Notes under the pieces: model-generated
Databases searched by the model: none
What the model was told of the DNA's origin: nothing
Seen by the model: only the letters and a program-made list of their open reading frames with translations
Assembly: GCA_022747635.1 (NCBI GenBank)
Contig: JAKTNV010000019.1
Span: 8,580,001 to 8,644,000 of the forward strand
From: Hetaerina americana
Taxonomy: Eukaryota > Arthropoda > Insecta > Odonata > Calopterygidae
Length of the DNA stretch: 64,000 nucleotides
Direction: 5' to 3'
Program-made: the position numbers and the translations under genes
Part shown: in pieces, positions 1 to 11,030 of the stretch
Layout of the letters: each line of letters begins with the position of its first letter
Position numbering within the stretch: position 1 is the first letter of the stretch

Positions 1-252
1 GATGGGAAGGCGCTTCCAGTTTGTTTTTACATCAAGGAAATTCGCAATCGTTTTCTGAAAGAAAGGAGTCCACCGCTGCCGAAATTTTCCGTCTCTAAAC
101 ACTTCATGGCTTCCGGATCCTCAAACCAGAGACCATGAGACGCCAAACTAGACAATACTGGATGCCTCTTCAAATCGAAATCACTAGGTCGAGACAGTAC
201 GGCTCGTAGAAATGGTCACTGAAGCGAGATTATGGACGTATATTGGGGGTAT

Positions 253-355
253 ATGAAATATGGCTGTGGAGAAGGATGGAAAAGGTTAAGTGGATGGAAA
301 GGAAAAATAAAACGAAGAAGTACTTGGCATGATGAATGAGGAGGAGAAATTCAAA
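253..355 (+). mobile_element. RTE retrotransposon C-terminal scrap
   Basis: Frame 1 from about position 255 reads WLWRRMEKVKW and then degenerates to a stop. The copies at 9.4-9.7 kb and 19.0-19.1 kb have (V)WRR.EKVKWTEKKTNEEVL at the corresponding place, the region after the reverse transcriptase core of RTE/BovB-like elements. This is a roughly 100-bp remnant, opposite in strand to the two large RTE copies here. Its limits are approximate. Confidence 0.6.
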
Positions 356-448
356 AGAGTCAGTAAACGTCGTTGCCGGGCATTTAAAGTGGTAATGCGA
401 TACCGAAGATTGTGGTGCAGACGGAGAACATTGGGTATGTAAGGCTGA

Positions 449-730
449 GGGGCGGTAATTGATAGTCCAGAGGTAGAGCTTTGTTCTGCAGACCGTAGGG
501 ACCGGGTTCGTTTCCTAGATACATCTTTCTGGGCACCCTCAGCTTCACCCAAGCTGTGTGATTATCCGGGTACCAGATATTCCTGGGAAACCATAACAGG
601 CACAGGGAAAGGAGGGATTGGCCCCCTTTCCCTGATGTATGAATTTCATACGCCGTCAGGCTCACTTTGTATTGGCCTACCAAACTGACCTTCGGGTTGA
701 TTACTGGGTGTATGGTTTTATAGGTTTTAA
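449..730 (+). mobile_element. tRNA-derived SINE, family A, copy 1
   Basis: The head resembles a tRNA: a D-arm-like stretch (ccagaggtagagc) near 468-480 and a B-box match (gggttcgtttcc) near 504-515. The body (gggcaccctcagcttcaccc, then cctgggaaaccataac, then gcacagggaaagg) is shared with the copy at 62.03-62.27 kb. Its tail (taccaaactgacc ... tgtatggttt) also aligns with that copy. Family A has no autonomous coding capacity, as expected for a SINE. The boundaries come from comparing copies; no target-site duplication was identified. Confidence 0.7.
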
Positions 731-2004
731 AGACAACGCTGGAAATAAAGGTGTCAAACGCAGTATTTCTTCCGAAAGTAAGAATAGGATTTCACTTTTT
801 TCTGCAGACTTCCGCAACGTGATGTAGGTGAAGGTCTACTCTGCTTCCGCGGTTCGCCAGGTCGTTGACTTCGACGGAAAGCAGTTTCCCTACCCTCCTA
901 TAGGCGTCGCTATGCTTAATTCCATTTCAAAGAAAGATGGAGACAAAAATAAATGTTTTATCTGGCAAATCATCTTTTGAACTCATGGAACCGAGACTGA
1001 AATACCCCTGTTGGAAATTAAATCGGCAAAAAACCTCATTTCACGGATACCAGAGCACAATCTTCAACCATAAAATCTGTAGGACACGATCGTGAGGGTG
1101 AAGGTTTTTCCTGCGGTGCTAAGTTCTACGGCGTGTTGGGATCTCTTTGTGAGCTTGAAGTTTTCTCCCAAAGTTCGAATAGACATGAACCACGGACCGC
1201 GCGGTTATATTAGATTGCTCTACCCTCTTCAAGTATCCATGTCGCATGAGTTGATGAAGAAATCAAAATAATACAGGTAACGAAATCCGAGGGAAACGCA
1301 TAGATAACAAACCCACTGATTCAAGGGCGAACATAATATTGGCGCAGTATGATTATCAATCAAAGCACTTAAGATGACGCAGTTGTTTTACGATAGAAAA
1401 TAGAAAAAAATGGATAGACAATATCAAGAAGCATTGAAGCATATTCAACCGAAATGCTGGAGTGATCGTGAGAAAGCTTTTCCGCAGTCTGCCAACTGGA
1501 TACTTGAGTCGTAACAGCGGTAACTGTTTGGGTGACCGTCGCCGGCAGCTTTCACAATGGCATTCCGAGGTGAGGAAGAAGAAAGAGAGAGAGATATATA
1601 GATGCAGGGCGGGAGCGAGAGTGGGAGTGCCAAGGGGGGGGGGAGAGTCCCCGAGCGGAGGGCGGTCAACGCCTTCCGCCGTTGCGTTGTGGCCGTGGAC
1701 TTGATCCGACAAACACCCGTCACCCATATTTCGCTTCGAGGCCTCGACCCCGGATTAGCAAGCTCATCGTACGATATTATCGCAGAGAGAAAATGCAAAC
1801 ACTTGCACACTTACCGGTGATATCATCCGATTCAACATACACAAACGACCTCCAACGGACCGACACGGGAGATTATTATGACGCATAATCTGCGATTCTA
1901 CGGTGATCATGGAAACGTGTACAGCGTCAAGGGGCCTAAATAAAACGTAACTAAAACACCCAAGTAACAACTCCAATATTCAAAAGCTATTAGGCGGAAA
2001 GTGT
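731..2004. other. Unassigned intergenic DNA with a GC-rich patch
   Basis: No protein domain was recognised on either strand. A GC-rich, purine-skewed patch lies at about 1590-1700, including (GA)n and a ten-base G run near 1636. ORFs of 121-123 codons overlap this patch on the minus strand, but they resemble nothing I know and are low-complexity. Confidence 0.5.
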
Positions 2005-2125
2005 GTTGCATTTGCTGTGTGTAGGAGGGGGATAATCCCACAACACTGAGAAATCCGACCTTAGAAAACGATGACTGACCAAGCTGACCAAGTCGATTGG
2101 GTTATGGTATTCGGTAGCACATTTT
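2005..2125 (+). repeat. Possible SINE family A tail
   Basis: The segment ccaagctgacc ... gattgggttatggtattcgg resembles the tail of family A copy 1 (ccaaactgacc ... gattactgggtgtatggttt). The upstream aggaggggga also resembles the core. It is divergent and lacks the tRNA head. Confidence 0.3.
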
Positions 2126-3017
2126 TGGTGAACTAACCATCCGTTTTAATCTTCCGGAGCGTTGCCTAATCCCAATCTAGTCGAAAAATGCAACGAGCGA
2201 TGCCAATAGGTAATTCCCAATGATGAGAGTACAGCAGAGAGACACAGCAGAAGTGCTAAAAATTGACTGAAAGTCGACGATCAAAACAATAACATTTGTA
2301 TTCTCGGGAATATTCTATGCCCGCATGATGAAGTAAAAATAATAAAGCACGACATACTGCACTCGTAGTGTAGAGTTATTTTCAAGATGTATATATATAT
2401 GAAAATGCCATGGATACTTGAAATTGAAACTCCCTAAACTCCCTCCTGAACAATATTTGACGAAGCTTATAAACATTTTATACTTTTATAACCATGTTCA
2501 CCAATACTATAAAAGCATGTTTCTCTATTTTTGACGCAATGTGTTATTAAATCCAACTGTACTGCATTTTTATGCAATTTGTAGGGAGTAGCGGCCTATT
2601 GCCTTCTTGGTTTCCATCTTAATTATGGGTGTGCACTACAATTAAGACTTGTACTAATTGTAGACCAAGAATTACATTTAAGTTAAACAATGGCATTTTT
2701 ATGAATTCTAGAATATCACCATAATGCTATTTTTTAACTGTCTAAGAAACCAGAGACTTTTGATCCATGTGTTATAGCAACTAACAAGAACGTTTCAATA
2801 ATATTGGATATTTTCTTCTCTCAACAGACGAAATAAATCAAAGTACTCGACAGATAACAACAGCATTGGTTCAGAACGATAGCATGCATTCATTGTGTAT
2901 AATTATGACAGCCACTGTAAGGGTACTGCAGCCCTACATTATTCATGCAGTATAGCCATGCATTAGCCAGTAGCAACATTATTTCAATGGAGACCAACAC
3001 AACAGTACACAACAGAA
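2126..3017. other. AT-rich intergenic DNA
   Basis: No open frame of note, no domain and no long repeat were seen. A short TA run lies at about 2390-2400. Confidence 0.5.
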
Positions 3018-3911
3018 CAGGGTCCGTACAATAAGTATCGGGACTGGTTCCAAAAATCAAAATGTATTGAAGTTATCATTACAATTGCTTAAAAATCTTC
3101 AAAATACATTCCTCCTGCATCGATACACTTAGTTCGGCGCGTCTGACACTCGTCAAAAGCCCGCTGGAAGTCGGTTTCTTTGTCGTCGCCGCTTGAACCG
3201 CCTCGATGGAGTCGAACCGATATCCTTTGAGCTCCTTTTCACCTATCCTTTGAGGTAATAGCGTTGTCGAGAAAATCTGTATCTTCCTGTACGCAGACCA
3301 AACTTTCTTGCGAAATATCCTATATATATTTTTGTTCCTCGCTCAAGACTTTCGGCACCAGCTTCGCGCAAACTTCCCTCATCGCAAGTTCCTCTGTTAT
3401 AATGGTGTGGACGGTTCCGACTGAAAGGCCGGTCTCCTCACTGATAACGGCGATGGTTTAACGCCTGTCAGAGTCCAAAACGTTTTTCACTTTGGCCACC
3501 TGAGCATCGCTTCGAGCGGTCATCGGGCGACCGACGCGGTACTCGTCTTCGACGAGCTCCCGGCCTACCTCAAACATTTTGTGGCACTCAAAAACTCTTG
3601 TGCGGCTTAAGGCATCATCCCCATAAGCCTGTTACATGAGTTCAAGGGTCTCCAACGCGAATTTCCCGAGTTTAACGCAAAACTTCACAGCGTAGCGTTG
3701 GTCGACGGTGCGCTCCATGCTGGCGCGACGACACCACAAACAATCACGCGTCACAAAAATCCACCTCCTGTCTCAACGCATGCCCGGAGGCGACTGAACC
3801 TAAGTGAGCCTGAGTGGTGGGGGCCCCTCTACTGAGCCGACCAGTCGGACGCCCATCCACCTCAGCTGAGGCTTCTGCGAACTAGTCACGATACTTATTA
3901 TACGGACCCTG
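3018..3911 (-). mobile_element. Mariner-like element, internally deleted, both TIRs present
   Basis: The outer ends are near-perfect inverted repeats of about 32 bp, starting cagggtccgta.aataagtatcg. The right flank is the expected TA (3912-3913), while the left flank is AA (3016-3017), so the TA duplication has mutated on one side. At 894 bp the element is shorter than typical autonomous mariners (about 1.3 kb). It contains the two ends of a transposase gene on the minus strand but not the catalytic middle. The TIRs resemble those of the element at 40.4 kb in their first bases, suggesting related lineages. Confidence 0.88.
3089..3718 (-). pseudogene. Mariner transposase remnant (N- and C-terminal parts)
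   Basis: The ATG at 3718 opens MERTVDQRYAVKF, followed by the helix-turn-helix region of mariner transposases (RVFECHKMF.VGRELVED, then GRPMTARSDAQVAKVKNVL). It continues through EETGLSVGTVHTII to MREVCAKLVPKVLSEEQK near 3320. In-frame stops occur at the codon after LELM and after LDSDRR. Beyond EEQK the catalytic domain is missing: neither the first Asp block nor the HDNAP motif is found. The frame resumes with C-terminal sequence (FDECQTRRTKCIDAGGMYFEDF, then stop at 3089-3091). The intact protein would bind the TIRs and catalyse cut-and-paste at TA; this copy cannot. Confidence 0.85.
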
Positions 3912-6900
3912 TATCATCCTCGATGGTAAAAGTTCAGAATCACAAAGGTATTAGGAAAGCTATCGACTAACAAGCTTAGGCCATCAATTTGAATGTGACA
4001 TCAAAATGAATCTATAGCCTCCAATCAATGAGCTCAGCAGCGCAATCAGAACCGTGAGTGGAAAACTAATCGTGTTAAATCACTACAATTAATAAAACTA
4101 CAATGTTCAGAGGCCCTATTTAAATAAGCAAAAACATTTGACTCAACCAGACCTTTTTTAATAATGCATGAGTTCGATTTTTTTCCTTCTGTGAATTTGT
4201 GTGACAAGTAAAAAGGAATTATCACAATAACGCCTCCTTCGGTTATCGTACCAGCTTGTCATTAAAGAAGAAAAAAATCTTGGATAAAATTAGAGAGATG
4301 CACGTATACACGAGGGTTGTTGTAATTAGTAATTACATTATGAACCACCAATATAAAAATTTAAAGACGACTGCAGAAGTTAACCGTTAGAATGATGTAA
4401 CTTCGAAATGGATACAGTTTGCATCGTGAACATCATGCTCGAAAACTAAAGCCCTTTTCCGGGAATCGAATAAATAAGTCACGTGAATTGGCACGACTTA
4501 ATTCCAATTCGAAAAAGTTCGAGAGAACCTCACAATGAAGGGGATTGTTGCAATTGGGATTTCAGTCAGGATTTGGTCCTGGCGAGGCGTCGTCCCAGTC
4601 TTTAAGACGCTTTGGTGACTGTCTCATGGGAATCTTCCGACGACGTCGGCCTCAGCCACTTAACTTCAAGTTTTTCGAGTCAAGTGTGTCACTCAACAAG
4701 TAGTGGCGACCACACTTAGCAGTGGGCGGGCACATCCCAAGGGATTTCCTTTTTTACGATACTTCAAGGCCCACCGCTACCTCTTTGGATGTGTCGATGG
4801 AAAGCCATTTTACATAAAAATTCCCACGTTTTCCCAGGAAGGAGATGATGGTTCGTTGGGATTGACCGAGGCGAAGAAAGGTTTATCACCGAAGAATGCG
4901 TCGAGGTTATGGATGGAGAAAGTTTTTTTAGCCCCACGAACGTTCTTCAGCAATTCTTTCATGTCCCGTGAGTAAATTAACGTCTTCTGGCCATGAATTT
5001 TCCCACGCCTTCGTAAAATAACCGAGGGAAGGATCTGAAGGTTGGGCTACGATACTTCTTAGTGGTTGATTTGATGTGGTTGAACCGGCTCCGTCAAACG
5101 TTGATTTTTCCCCTTTGCAAATGGATGGACGGGTGATAAGGACGAATGATAAGGAGATAGAAACCAACGTCTTACGTTACTAGCGAGGAAAGTAGCGTAC
5201 GGAGACGGTTCTATGACCCATCTCATGGACGAGAGATTGAAATGCCCTACCCCCACCACCAAAGCAGAGAGGTCAAAAGGGCACCACCACACAATCTTCT
5301 GGCTTAGTAAACAATCGAACCAAACACGGAACGATTTTCGATAGCATTCAATCTCCTCCTCCTCCTTTGACTTGTTTTCGTGACGCCTATAGCATCTCGA
5401 CCCTTTCCGAAAGAAGATCGTGTTTTTTGAGATTGTATTGGTAACGCGCCAATTCGAATGAAAAGCAATCAATCGAATGGGTGGGTGGCTTTATGGTGAC
5501 GCGGGCGTCGTAATCCTTCCTCTACATCGCCATCCGGTGTACAATTGAATCGTCCGAGAACAAAACAGGGCGCATCCATCGCCTGCCGTCCGATCGCTAA
5601 AACGAGTTAGTGTCAGCAGGATTCTTTTAAGACATCGTGTTCATTCGGTATTTTTTTCAAAGACGAGAGAGTATCATAAATATATAGCTCATACCGAAAC
5701 CTTCCCATCCCAGAGATAGGCACGAGGAACGTGGGCAATATAGGATATACGATATTCATGGTTCCTAATCTCAGAGAAAAATCACATTTGGAACTTCCTT
5801 CCGACCGTCAGCGTCAATGCCAAAATCTCTCAATGTGAGTATTCACAGGGGTTAAAAAAACTAGTAGTTTGAAAAATCGACCTTTTCTCTTCTCTGACGG
5901 TTTGAGGATGTGCCTGAAGGACACGATGCTTTTTGGGGTACAGTTTGTTTCCAAATCCCTTCCTTCCTCTAAACTCCGTGATATTTTCTCGGCCTACTAT
6001 CATATCGCGGCACCCTTACCACCGTTTCCAAAATTTCCACATTCTCAGAGAGAACTGGCCTGTCGGGTTCTCTGCGAGCTCATTTTACCGTTAAGTTTAA
6101 GTTTCCCCGCTATACCCACTGACGACCTCCAACAATCATATTTTTTAAGTACGAGTAATGAATGGGCACAGTGTTCACCATTTTTATGTTGTGACATCAG
6201 AATTCATAGAAGTTCATCTAGGGATTCATTTGAAGACTGGTAAAATCTATTATTGGTCAAACATTCATAATGAACGATTAATTTTCAGCGAGAAACATCT
6301 ATAAAATAACTAATAAATACCTGTTTGGTTGTCGTGCATAGTGTTCGAAAAAATTATTATATATTTTAGATAGTGAAATCAAATTGCGTAAGGATATCGA
6401 TACACTTGTCATCAAATTACACATGGATACTGACGGTTGCATAATGCTTCCATTCATAGAGGTTTTTCAGTTTGCATACATCGGTTATCAGAGGAGGAGT
6501 ATCGCAAAAGAGAGCGGAAATACCTCCGCGAGCTTCACATTCAGAACTTCGAATAGCGAGGGAAACGTTGCGAGACTTGCGCTGCTGTCGCTCAAGTCTT
6601 CTCTATCGCTGATTTGGTAGGCCCGATAAGAAATGAGCAAGATTTTCGCATGACGTGTCACCTGGATCACTTCCAGGAGAGATAGATCACAGAAGAGCAA
6701 CCGACGTGGATCAGCGGGGACTCTTGAACAGACTCCCCTCTCATCGGACAGAATCGCGCGTCGCTACCCTTAGTCTCAGTCGAGATTCCCTTTGCTTCAT
6801 CCATCAGCAACAGACCCTCTGTTCTCATCGCGAGGGGATTGATTGTGTATTTTCCTGGGATGAAGAGACGAGCGGCTGCCATTGATTGAACCATCCGGAC

Positions 6901-7042
6901 TCCTTTGATCCTTTCCGTCTACTTAATTCTCAGACTCCTCTAAGCAAAACTGGGCGTGGAGTTATCAAATTTTATTTTTGTTAAAAATCCTGAGAGATAA
7001 GTTAATTTTATAAATATGTTTTCAGTAATCGATATTGCGTTC
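3912..7042. other. Unassigned intergenic DNA
   Basis: This AT-rich stretch has scattered ORFs of up to 137 codons (5059-5472 minus, 5869-6243 plus). None has a recognisable domain, motif repeat or supporting neighbour. I see no long repeat or RNA gene. Confidence 0.45.
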
Positions 7043-7270
7043 AAGGCCGGCGTTGTACTCTAATTGGTAGAGTGTTCGGTTCGGTGTTACCGCCCGAAGG
7101 GATCTGGGTTCAAATCCTGTACGAGGTCATCGAAAGGTCAGACCTAAAATCCAAGCGATGCCATGTACCTGAGTACCGAAACTTCTTGGGTAGCTGTGGA
7201 ATCTACAGGGATAGGTACTACCTCACCATGTACGTGCAATTTGTGCACTTAGTTTGGAGTGAACTCTAAA
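7043..7270 (+). mobile_element. tRNA-derived SINE-like sequence
   Basis: The first 75 bases look like a decayed tRNA. A D-arm/A-box-like stretch (ctctaattggtagag) lies near 7058-7072 and a B-box (ggttcaaatcc) at 7107-7117. The acceptor arms do not pair, so this is not a working tRNA gene. About 150 bases of unrelated body follow (ending near tgtgcacttagtttgg). It may belong to its own SINE family or be a divergent head of family A, whose body resumes at about 7440. Confidence 0.5.
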
Positions 7271-7439
7271 TTTTATAAATTCACGTATCATCAGTATTTG
7301 GTTTGGCCTCAGAGATAGGAGAGGATTTCATTTCGTGATTTCAGCGTTTCTCATTTCTCATCTTAGTTTTATTTCACTGCAAAATTACTCGAGGTATTTT
7401 AACCTTATAGCATAATTTTTCTCTCGTGGTCTGGATTAA

Positions 7440-7620
7440 TTGAAGGGTGCCTTTGGACAACCCCGATAGAATATGTAAGCGGGGTGATTTTTCTTTTACT
7501 GGATATCCCTGGGAAACCTTGGGTGCGACCCAGGGAATGCATTACCCCCGTCCCCTAGCTACCGCGTTGATATGCGAATTTCGCACGGCGCAAGGGTTGG
7601 TGTGAGCTGAATTCCGTCCT
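7440..7620 (+). mobile_element. SINE family A, divergent body fragment
   Basis: The segment tactggatatccctgggaaacc aligns with the family A core (taccagatattcctgggaaacc). The later tatgcgaatttcgcacggcg aligns with tatgaatttcatacgccgt. The tRNA head is absent or is the unit at 7.04 kb. Confidence 0.45.
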
Positions 7621-9297
7621 CTAATTACTGTTAAATCCAACTTACTGTTGATGAATACCGCGATTTTGCTACATTCACATAAAGAATTGATGTGAAAAGG
7701 CGATATAGAAATAATAAAGAGCATTTTAAAAACGTATGCCAAAGTGCAGAAACGGACAAAATAACACGGAGTTTCATTCGAGCCGTTATCTTTGACCTGT
7801 TTAATTATCATTTGATTCTCTCTGTTTTTATAGAGACGTGCGCTGGACTGCAGCCTTTCACCGCGCATTGCCACTTTCGATCCATAAATGCCCGTCGGAC
7901 TTTTGACCTTAAATACCTGCAGATTGCGAGAGATAAAGGTCAACTTCCAAGAGGTCACGGGGGCATTCCCTGACTGGATCATGGCGTGACTCACGGCGTC
8001 CATTCTAGTATTTCCTAAGTCCGCACAAGAAACCATGTTGTAAGCATTATCGCGGATGCCTTTCGCCGCGTATCCCTTCGCTTAGCTGAAAATAAAAACA
8101 TTCGTCACTTTTTATTGCTGCATCACGCTCCTCAGGATGAGTTATCGTGTATCTGTGCGTGATCACGCTCCCTGGTTTCTTTCGGTGGCCTTATTGCCCT
8201 CCGATGTGAAGTCTTCCTCATGCAGAGAGGAATGCTACCTCTAATAATATGATGATAAAGAAAGCATGGTGGCGTATGGAGGGCAGGGCCGAGCAGTGGA
8301 TGGGGACGGATTCCCCGTCGGGAGGCGTCCCTCAAAAATGGGAAACACGCCGAAGGAGCGAGACCACGCCGAGGATCAACATTTGCCCTTCGATACTACC
8401 TTAATTGTGTTGAGATGATATGTACACGTATGTATGCGCTGAATTTAGACTAAACATTCATTGAGCTGTCTCGGGGTTTTGTGGACTTGGTCGCTAAAAT
8501 AATGAGAAAAATTACAAATGCAGGTTCCTAACATGGGAATCTATTCATTGGCAGGATTTATAGTTGCATTATACATTACGCCTTAGCGTTGTTTAATTCA
8601 AAATTCCCATGGCTTTAGCCATACTAGTCTGTTAGTCCGTCGTTTTACATAAATAACAGGAACTGGAAGGAGCATGGATTAAAATCTGTATCGTAAATTC
8701 GACCTCCAGTCGGAATATATATCGTTTTGGAATTATGATCAAGTTTATCAGTCTGGGATCTGTAGCGGAATAAGGTTCCTGGAAAAATTGGCACATCCAC
8801 GCTTCCACGCCATGTTTGAACTTCAGTATTATTACGGGCTAAATTGCCGGGGATTTCCATGAAATTCTTCCTCTTTGAATCACCCTTATAGATATGCATG
8901 TAAATTCAAAGAAAACTCTCACTACTGCCATGAAAATCTGTATAAATTTTCGTATTCCGATTAAATTATTAATAACGTACGATAAATTGAAGGGACAAAA
9001 TTAATTTTCGTATAAACTAACACAAATGTTAATGACGGCGTAACGTGTTTCCCCGGATGCATCTAAAAATCCGTAAACCCATTCAATTGGTTCTGTTTTT
9101 TAATATCTTCAACTTTAGTGTTTGCTGTACTTAAATGAATCCACAAGTCGTCTAATGTTTAAAGCCTGAAATGTCATCTGCCGGTTTTGCACTTTAACCC
9201 CGCGGCATGGTTCTCCTCCTTATCAGCCCCAAATATTATCGACACTGAAATGGCGGCAATGACTTCAATTTTTTAGCGCTCTCCCCATGCACATGTA
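7621..9297. other. Unassigned intergenic DNA
   Basis: A 164-codon minus-strand ORF (7542-8036) overlaps the SINE fragment and has no recognisable domain, so I do not call it a gene. Nothing else stands out before the (GT)n/(TA)n tract at 9.3 kb. Confidence 0.45.
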
Positions 9298-9299
9298 TA

Positions 9300-9331
<32 letters not shown>
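9298..9331. repeat. (GT)n/(TA)n microsatellite at RTE 3' end
   Basis: A short GT run passes into TA repeats and then into the TAA-type tail of the minus-strand RTE copy. Confidence 0.9.
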
Positions 9332-9332
<1 letters not shown>

Positions 9333-10602
9333 TATTATTAACCGGTAATCTACCGGTTAAGGTAGGTTTTTGATGGACACAGCTCCAAAATAAAATTTTG
9401 TGACTCCTAGCAAAACACAACATCCTACTCTACATCAGGTCCCTCTTAAGCTCTGAGTACTTTCTTCCTCCCTTCATCCCGTCCAACATCCCTATCATGT
9501 TCCTTCCCTTTCCTCACTTGCCTAACATTTTCCCCTCTATTATTATTAATACCCCCTTCATCCACTTTTCCTGCCTCCATAGGATTTCTCCCAACAAACC
9601 CCTCTTCGCCCACCATACCAAGTACTTCCTCATTTGTTTTCTTCTCTGTCCATTTCACCTTCTCCTTTCTTCTCCACACCCACTTTCAAAAGCCTCCAGT
9701 CTACGTCTATCCTCCTGCTTCAATGACCACGTTTCCGCGCCGCACATAGCTACGCTCCATAACAAAGTTTTTACGAGTTATTTCTTAATATCCTTTCTCA
9801 AGGTACCTGTCATCCACTCCCTCCTCCTTGTGAAAGCCTCTTTGCCTAGCGCAATTCTTCTCCTTACGTCCTCACTACTTTGACCGTGTTGGTCCAAAAC
9901 ACTACCGAGATACGTAAACTGTTCTACCTGCTCTAGTTTTTGTCCTCCTATTATAATGTTAAGCTTAGCCTTTTTCTTTCTAGAAAATCGCATAACCTTT
10001 GTTTTATTAATATTGATTCTCATCCCATACCTGTCGCACCGAATTTCCAATTCACTAAGCAATGCTTGCAGCCCCTTGGCTGACTGACAAACTAAAGCTT
10101 GGTCATCAGCAAACCTAACTGATTTTACGGATTCCCCGCCAACTTTCATTCCTACCTCCAGTACTTCCCATGCCTCTTTAATCATTTCCTCTGCATACAG
10201 GTTGAACAGCAACGTTGATAATGGTCAACCCTGTCTTTCAGCAGATTAGCCTCCTTTCCCTCCAATCTATTCCTATTTTCCAATGCACTCTATCAAACGC
10301 TTTTTCGAAATCTATGAAATGGGAAAATACCTCCTGTTTGTGTTCTATATTCCTCTCAATTAATAATCTCATTACTGCAATGGCATCACGCGTGCCTCTT
10401 CCCTTCCTAACCCCAAACTGATCATCCCCTAAGTAATCATTTGCCCTATTCTCTATCCTTTTGTTTATAATCCTGAGAACAACTTCAGCTGCGTGGGATA
10501 TCAAACTAATTGTCCAGTAGTCCTCATATGATGTAGCCTTTACCTTATTCGGAATAGGAACTAAAACTGATTTCATAGTCTTCCGGCCAGATTCTTTCCT
10601 CA
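9332..10602 (-). mobile_element. RTE (BovB-like) retrotransposon, 5'-truncated copy
   Basis: The sense strand is minus. The 3' end carries a TAA-type tail (9332-9340) next to a perfect 8-bp-stem hairpin (9340-9358, loop of 3). The coding part runs from [17 protein letters not shown] at the high-coordinate end through the RT core to the C-terminal VKWTEKKTNEEVL region. Compared with the copy at 18.7-22.1 kb it has an internal deletion of roughly 70 bp near 10230 and a smaller one near 10280. The 5' part, including the endonuclease, is absent: at about 10602 the sequence passes abruptly into TA/TG repeats. It is clearly related to the 18.7 kb element and diverged mainly by point changes. Confidence 0.9.
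9446..10600 (-). pseudogene. RTE reverse transcriptase remnant with intact FADD
   Basis: Segments in order from the 5' side are [48 protein letters not shown], then [14 protein letters not shown]. The frame breaks at the internal deletions. It then continues with NLYAEEMIKEAWE, SVRFADDQALV (FADD codons at 10102-10113), [11 protein letters not shown] and RRRIALGKEAFTRRREW, ending with KVKWTEKKTNEEVL. These are conserved RT palm and thumb blocks of the RTE clade. The protein would copy element RNA at a nicked target. The catalytic Asp pair is preserved, but without endonuclease and with frameshifts the copy is dead. Confidence 0.88.
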
Positions 10603-10604
10603 TA

Positions 10605-10722
10605 TGTGTGTATATATACATGTTTATATATATACATATGTATATACATGTGTATATATACATATTTATATACACACAAAAAATATACATGTATATAAAT
10701 GTATATACACACACACACACAC

Positions 10723-10769
<47 letters not shown>
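10605..10769. repeat. Compound TG/TA/CA microsatellite
   Basis: Interrupted TG and TA repeats pass into (CA)n at about 10708-10723 and pure (TA)n at about 10726-10769. It abuts the truncated end of the minus-strand RTE copy. Confidence 0.95.
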
Positions 10770-10773
<4 letters not shown>

Positions 10774-10890
10774 TGCGATTCTGTAGAAAGAAAAAGGCTA
10801 AGCTAAACATTAAAATAGGAGGGCAAAAACTAGAGCAGGTAGAACAGTTTACGTATCTCGGTAGTGTTTTGGACCAACAGGGTCAAAGTA
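10770..10890 (+). mobile_element. Short inverted RTE scrap between TA arrays
   Basis: About 115 bp read on the plus strand as [18 protein letters not shown] and then [15 protein letters not shown]. This is the same RT C-terminal stretch that the neighbouring copy encodes on the minus strand at about 9885-10000, and nucleotide identity is high by eye. It is flanked by TA repeats on both sides (10605-10769 and 10890-10920). Confidence 0.85.
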
Positions 10891-10920
10891 ATATATATAT
10901 ATATATATTTATATATATAT
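10890..10920. repeat. (TA)n microsatellite
   Basis: A short TA array that begins exactly where the RTE scrap ends. Confidence 0.9.
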
Positions 10921-11030
10921 GCGCACCGCTCAGTTGGTGGCGCTGTGATCGATGATTCCCTAAAAGCGGCGTCTTAACTTCACTTCGGTCTCACTCAAGG
11001 GACCTAAGTTTAAATTGTCTCTGAAAATTG
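10921..11030 (+). mobile_element. Possible tRNA-derived SINE head
   Basis: The cgctcagttggtggcgc stretch resembles a tRNA D-arm, and ctaagtttaaattg downstream is a degenerate B-box. The intervening sequence partly resembles the unit at 37.94 kb. This is too decayed for a firm call. Confidence 0.35.

Noticed and set aside
7043..7118. Possible functional tRNA gene
   Set aside because: tRNA-like arms are present, but the cloverleaf cannot be closed; treated as SINE-derived.
7542..8036. 164-codon minus-strand ORF
   Set aside because: Overlaps a SINE fragment and has no recognisable feature.
10238..10955. Tyr/Ile-rich ORFs across TA repeats (also at 27.1-27.5 and 49.3-49.9 kb)
   Set aside because: Direct translation of TA/CA microsatellites; only the RTE-derived parts are meaningful.
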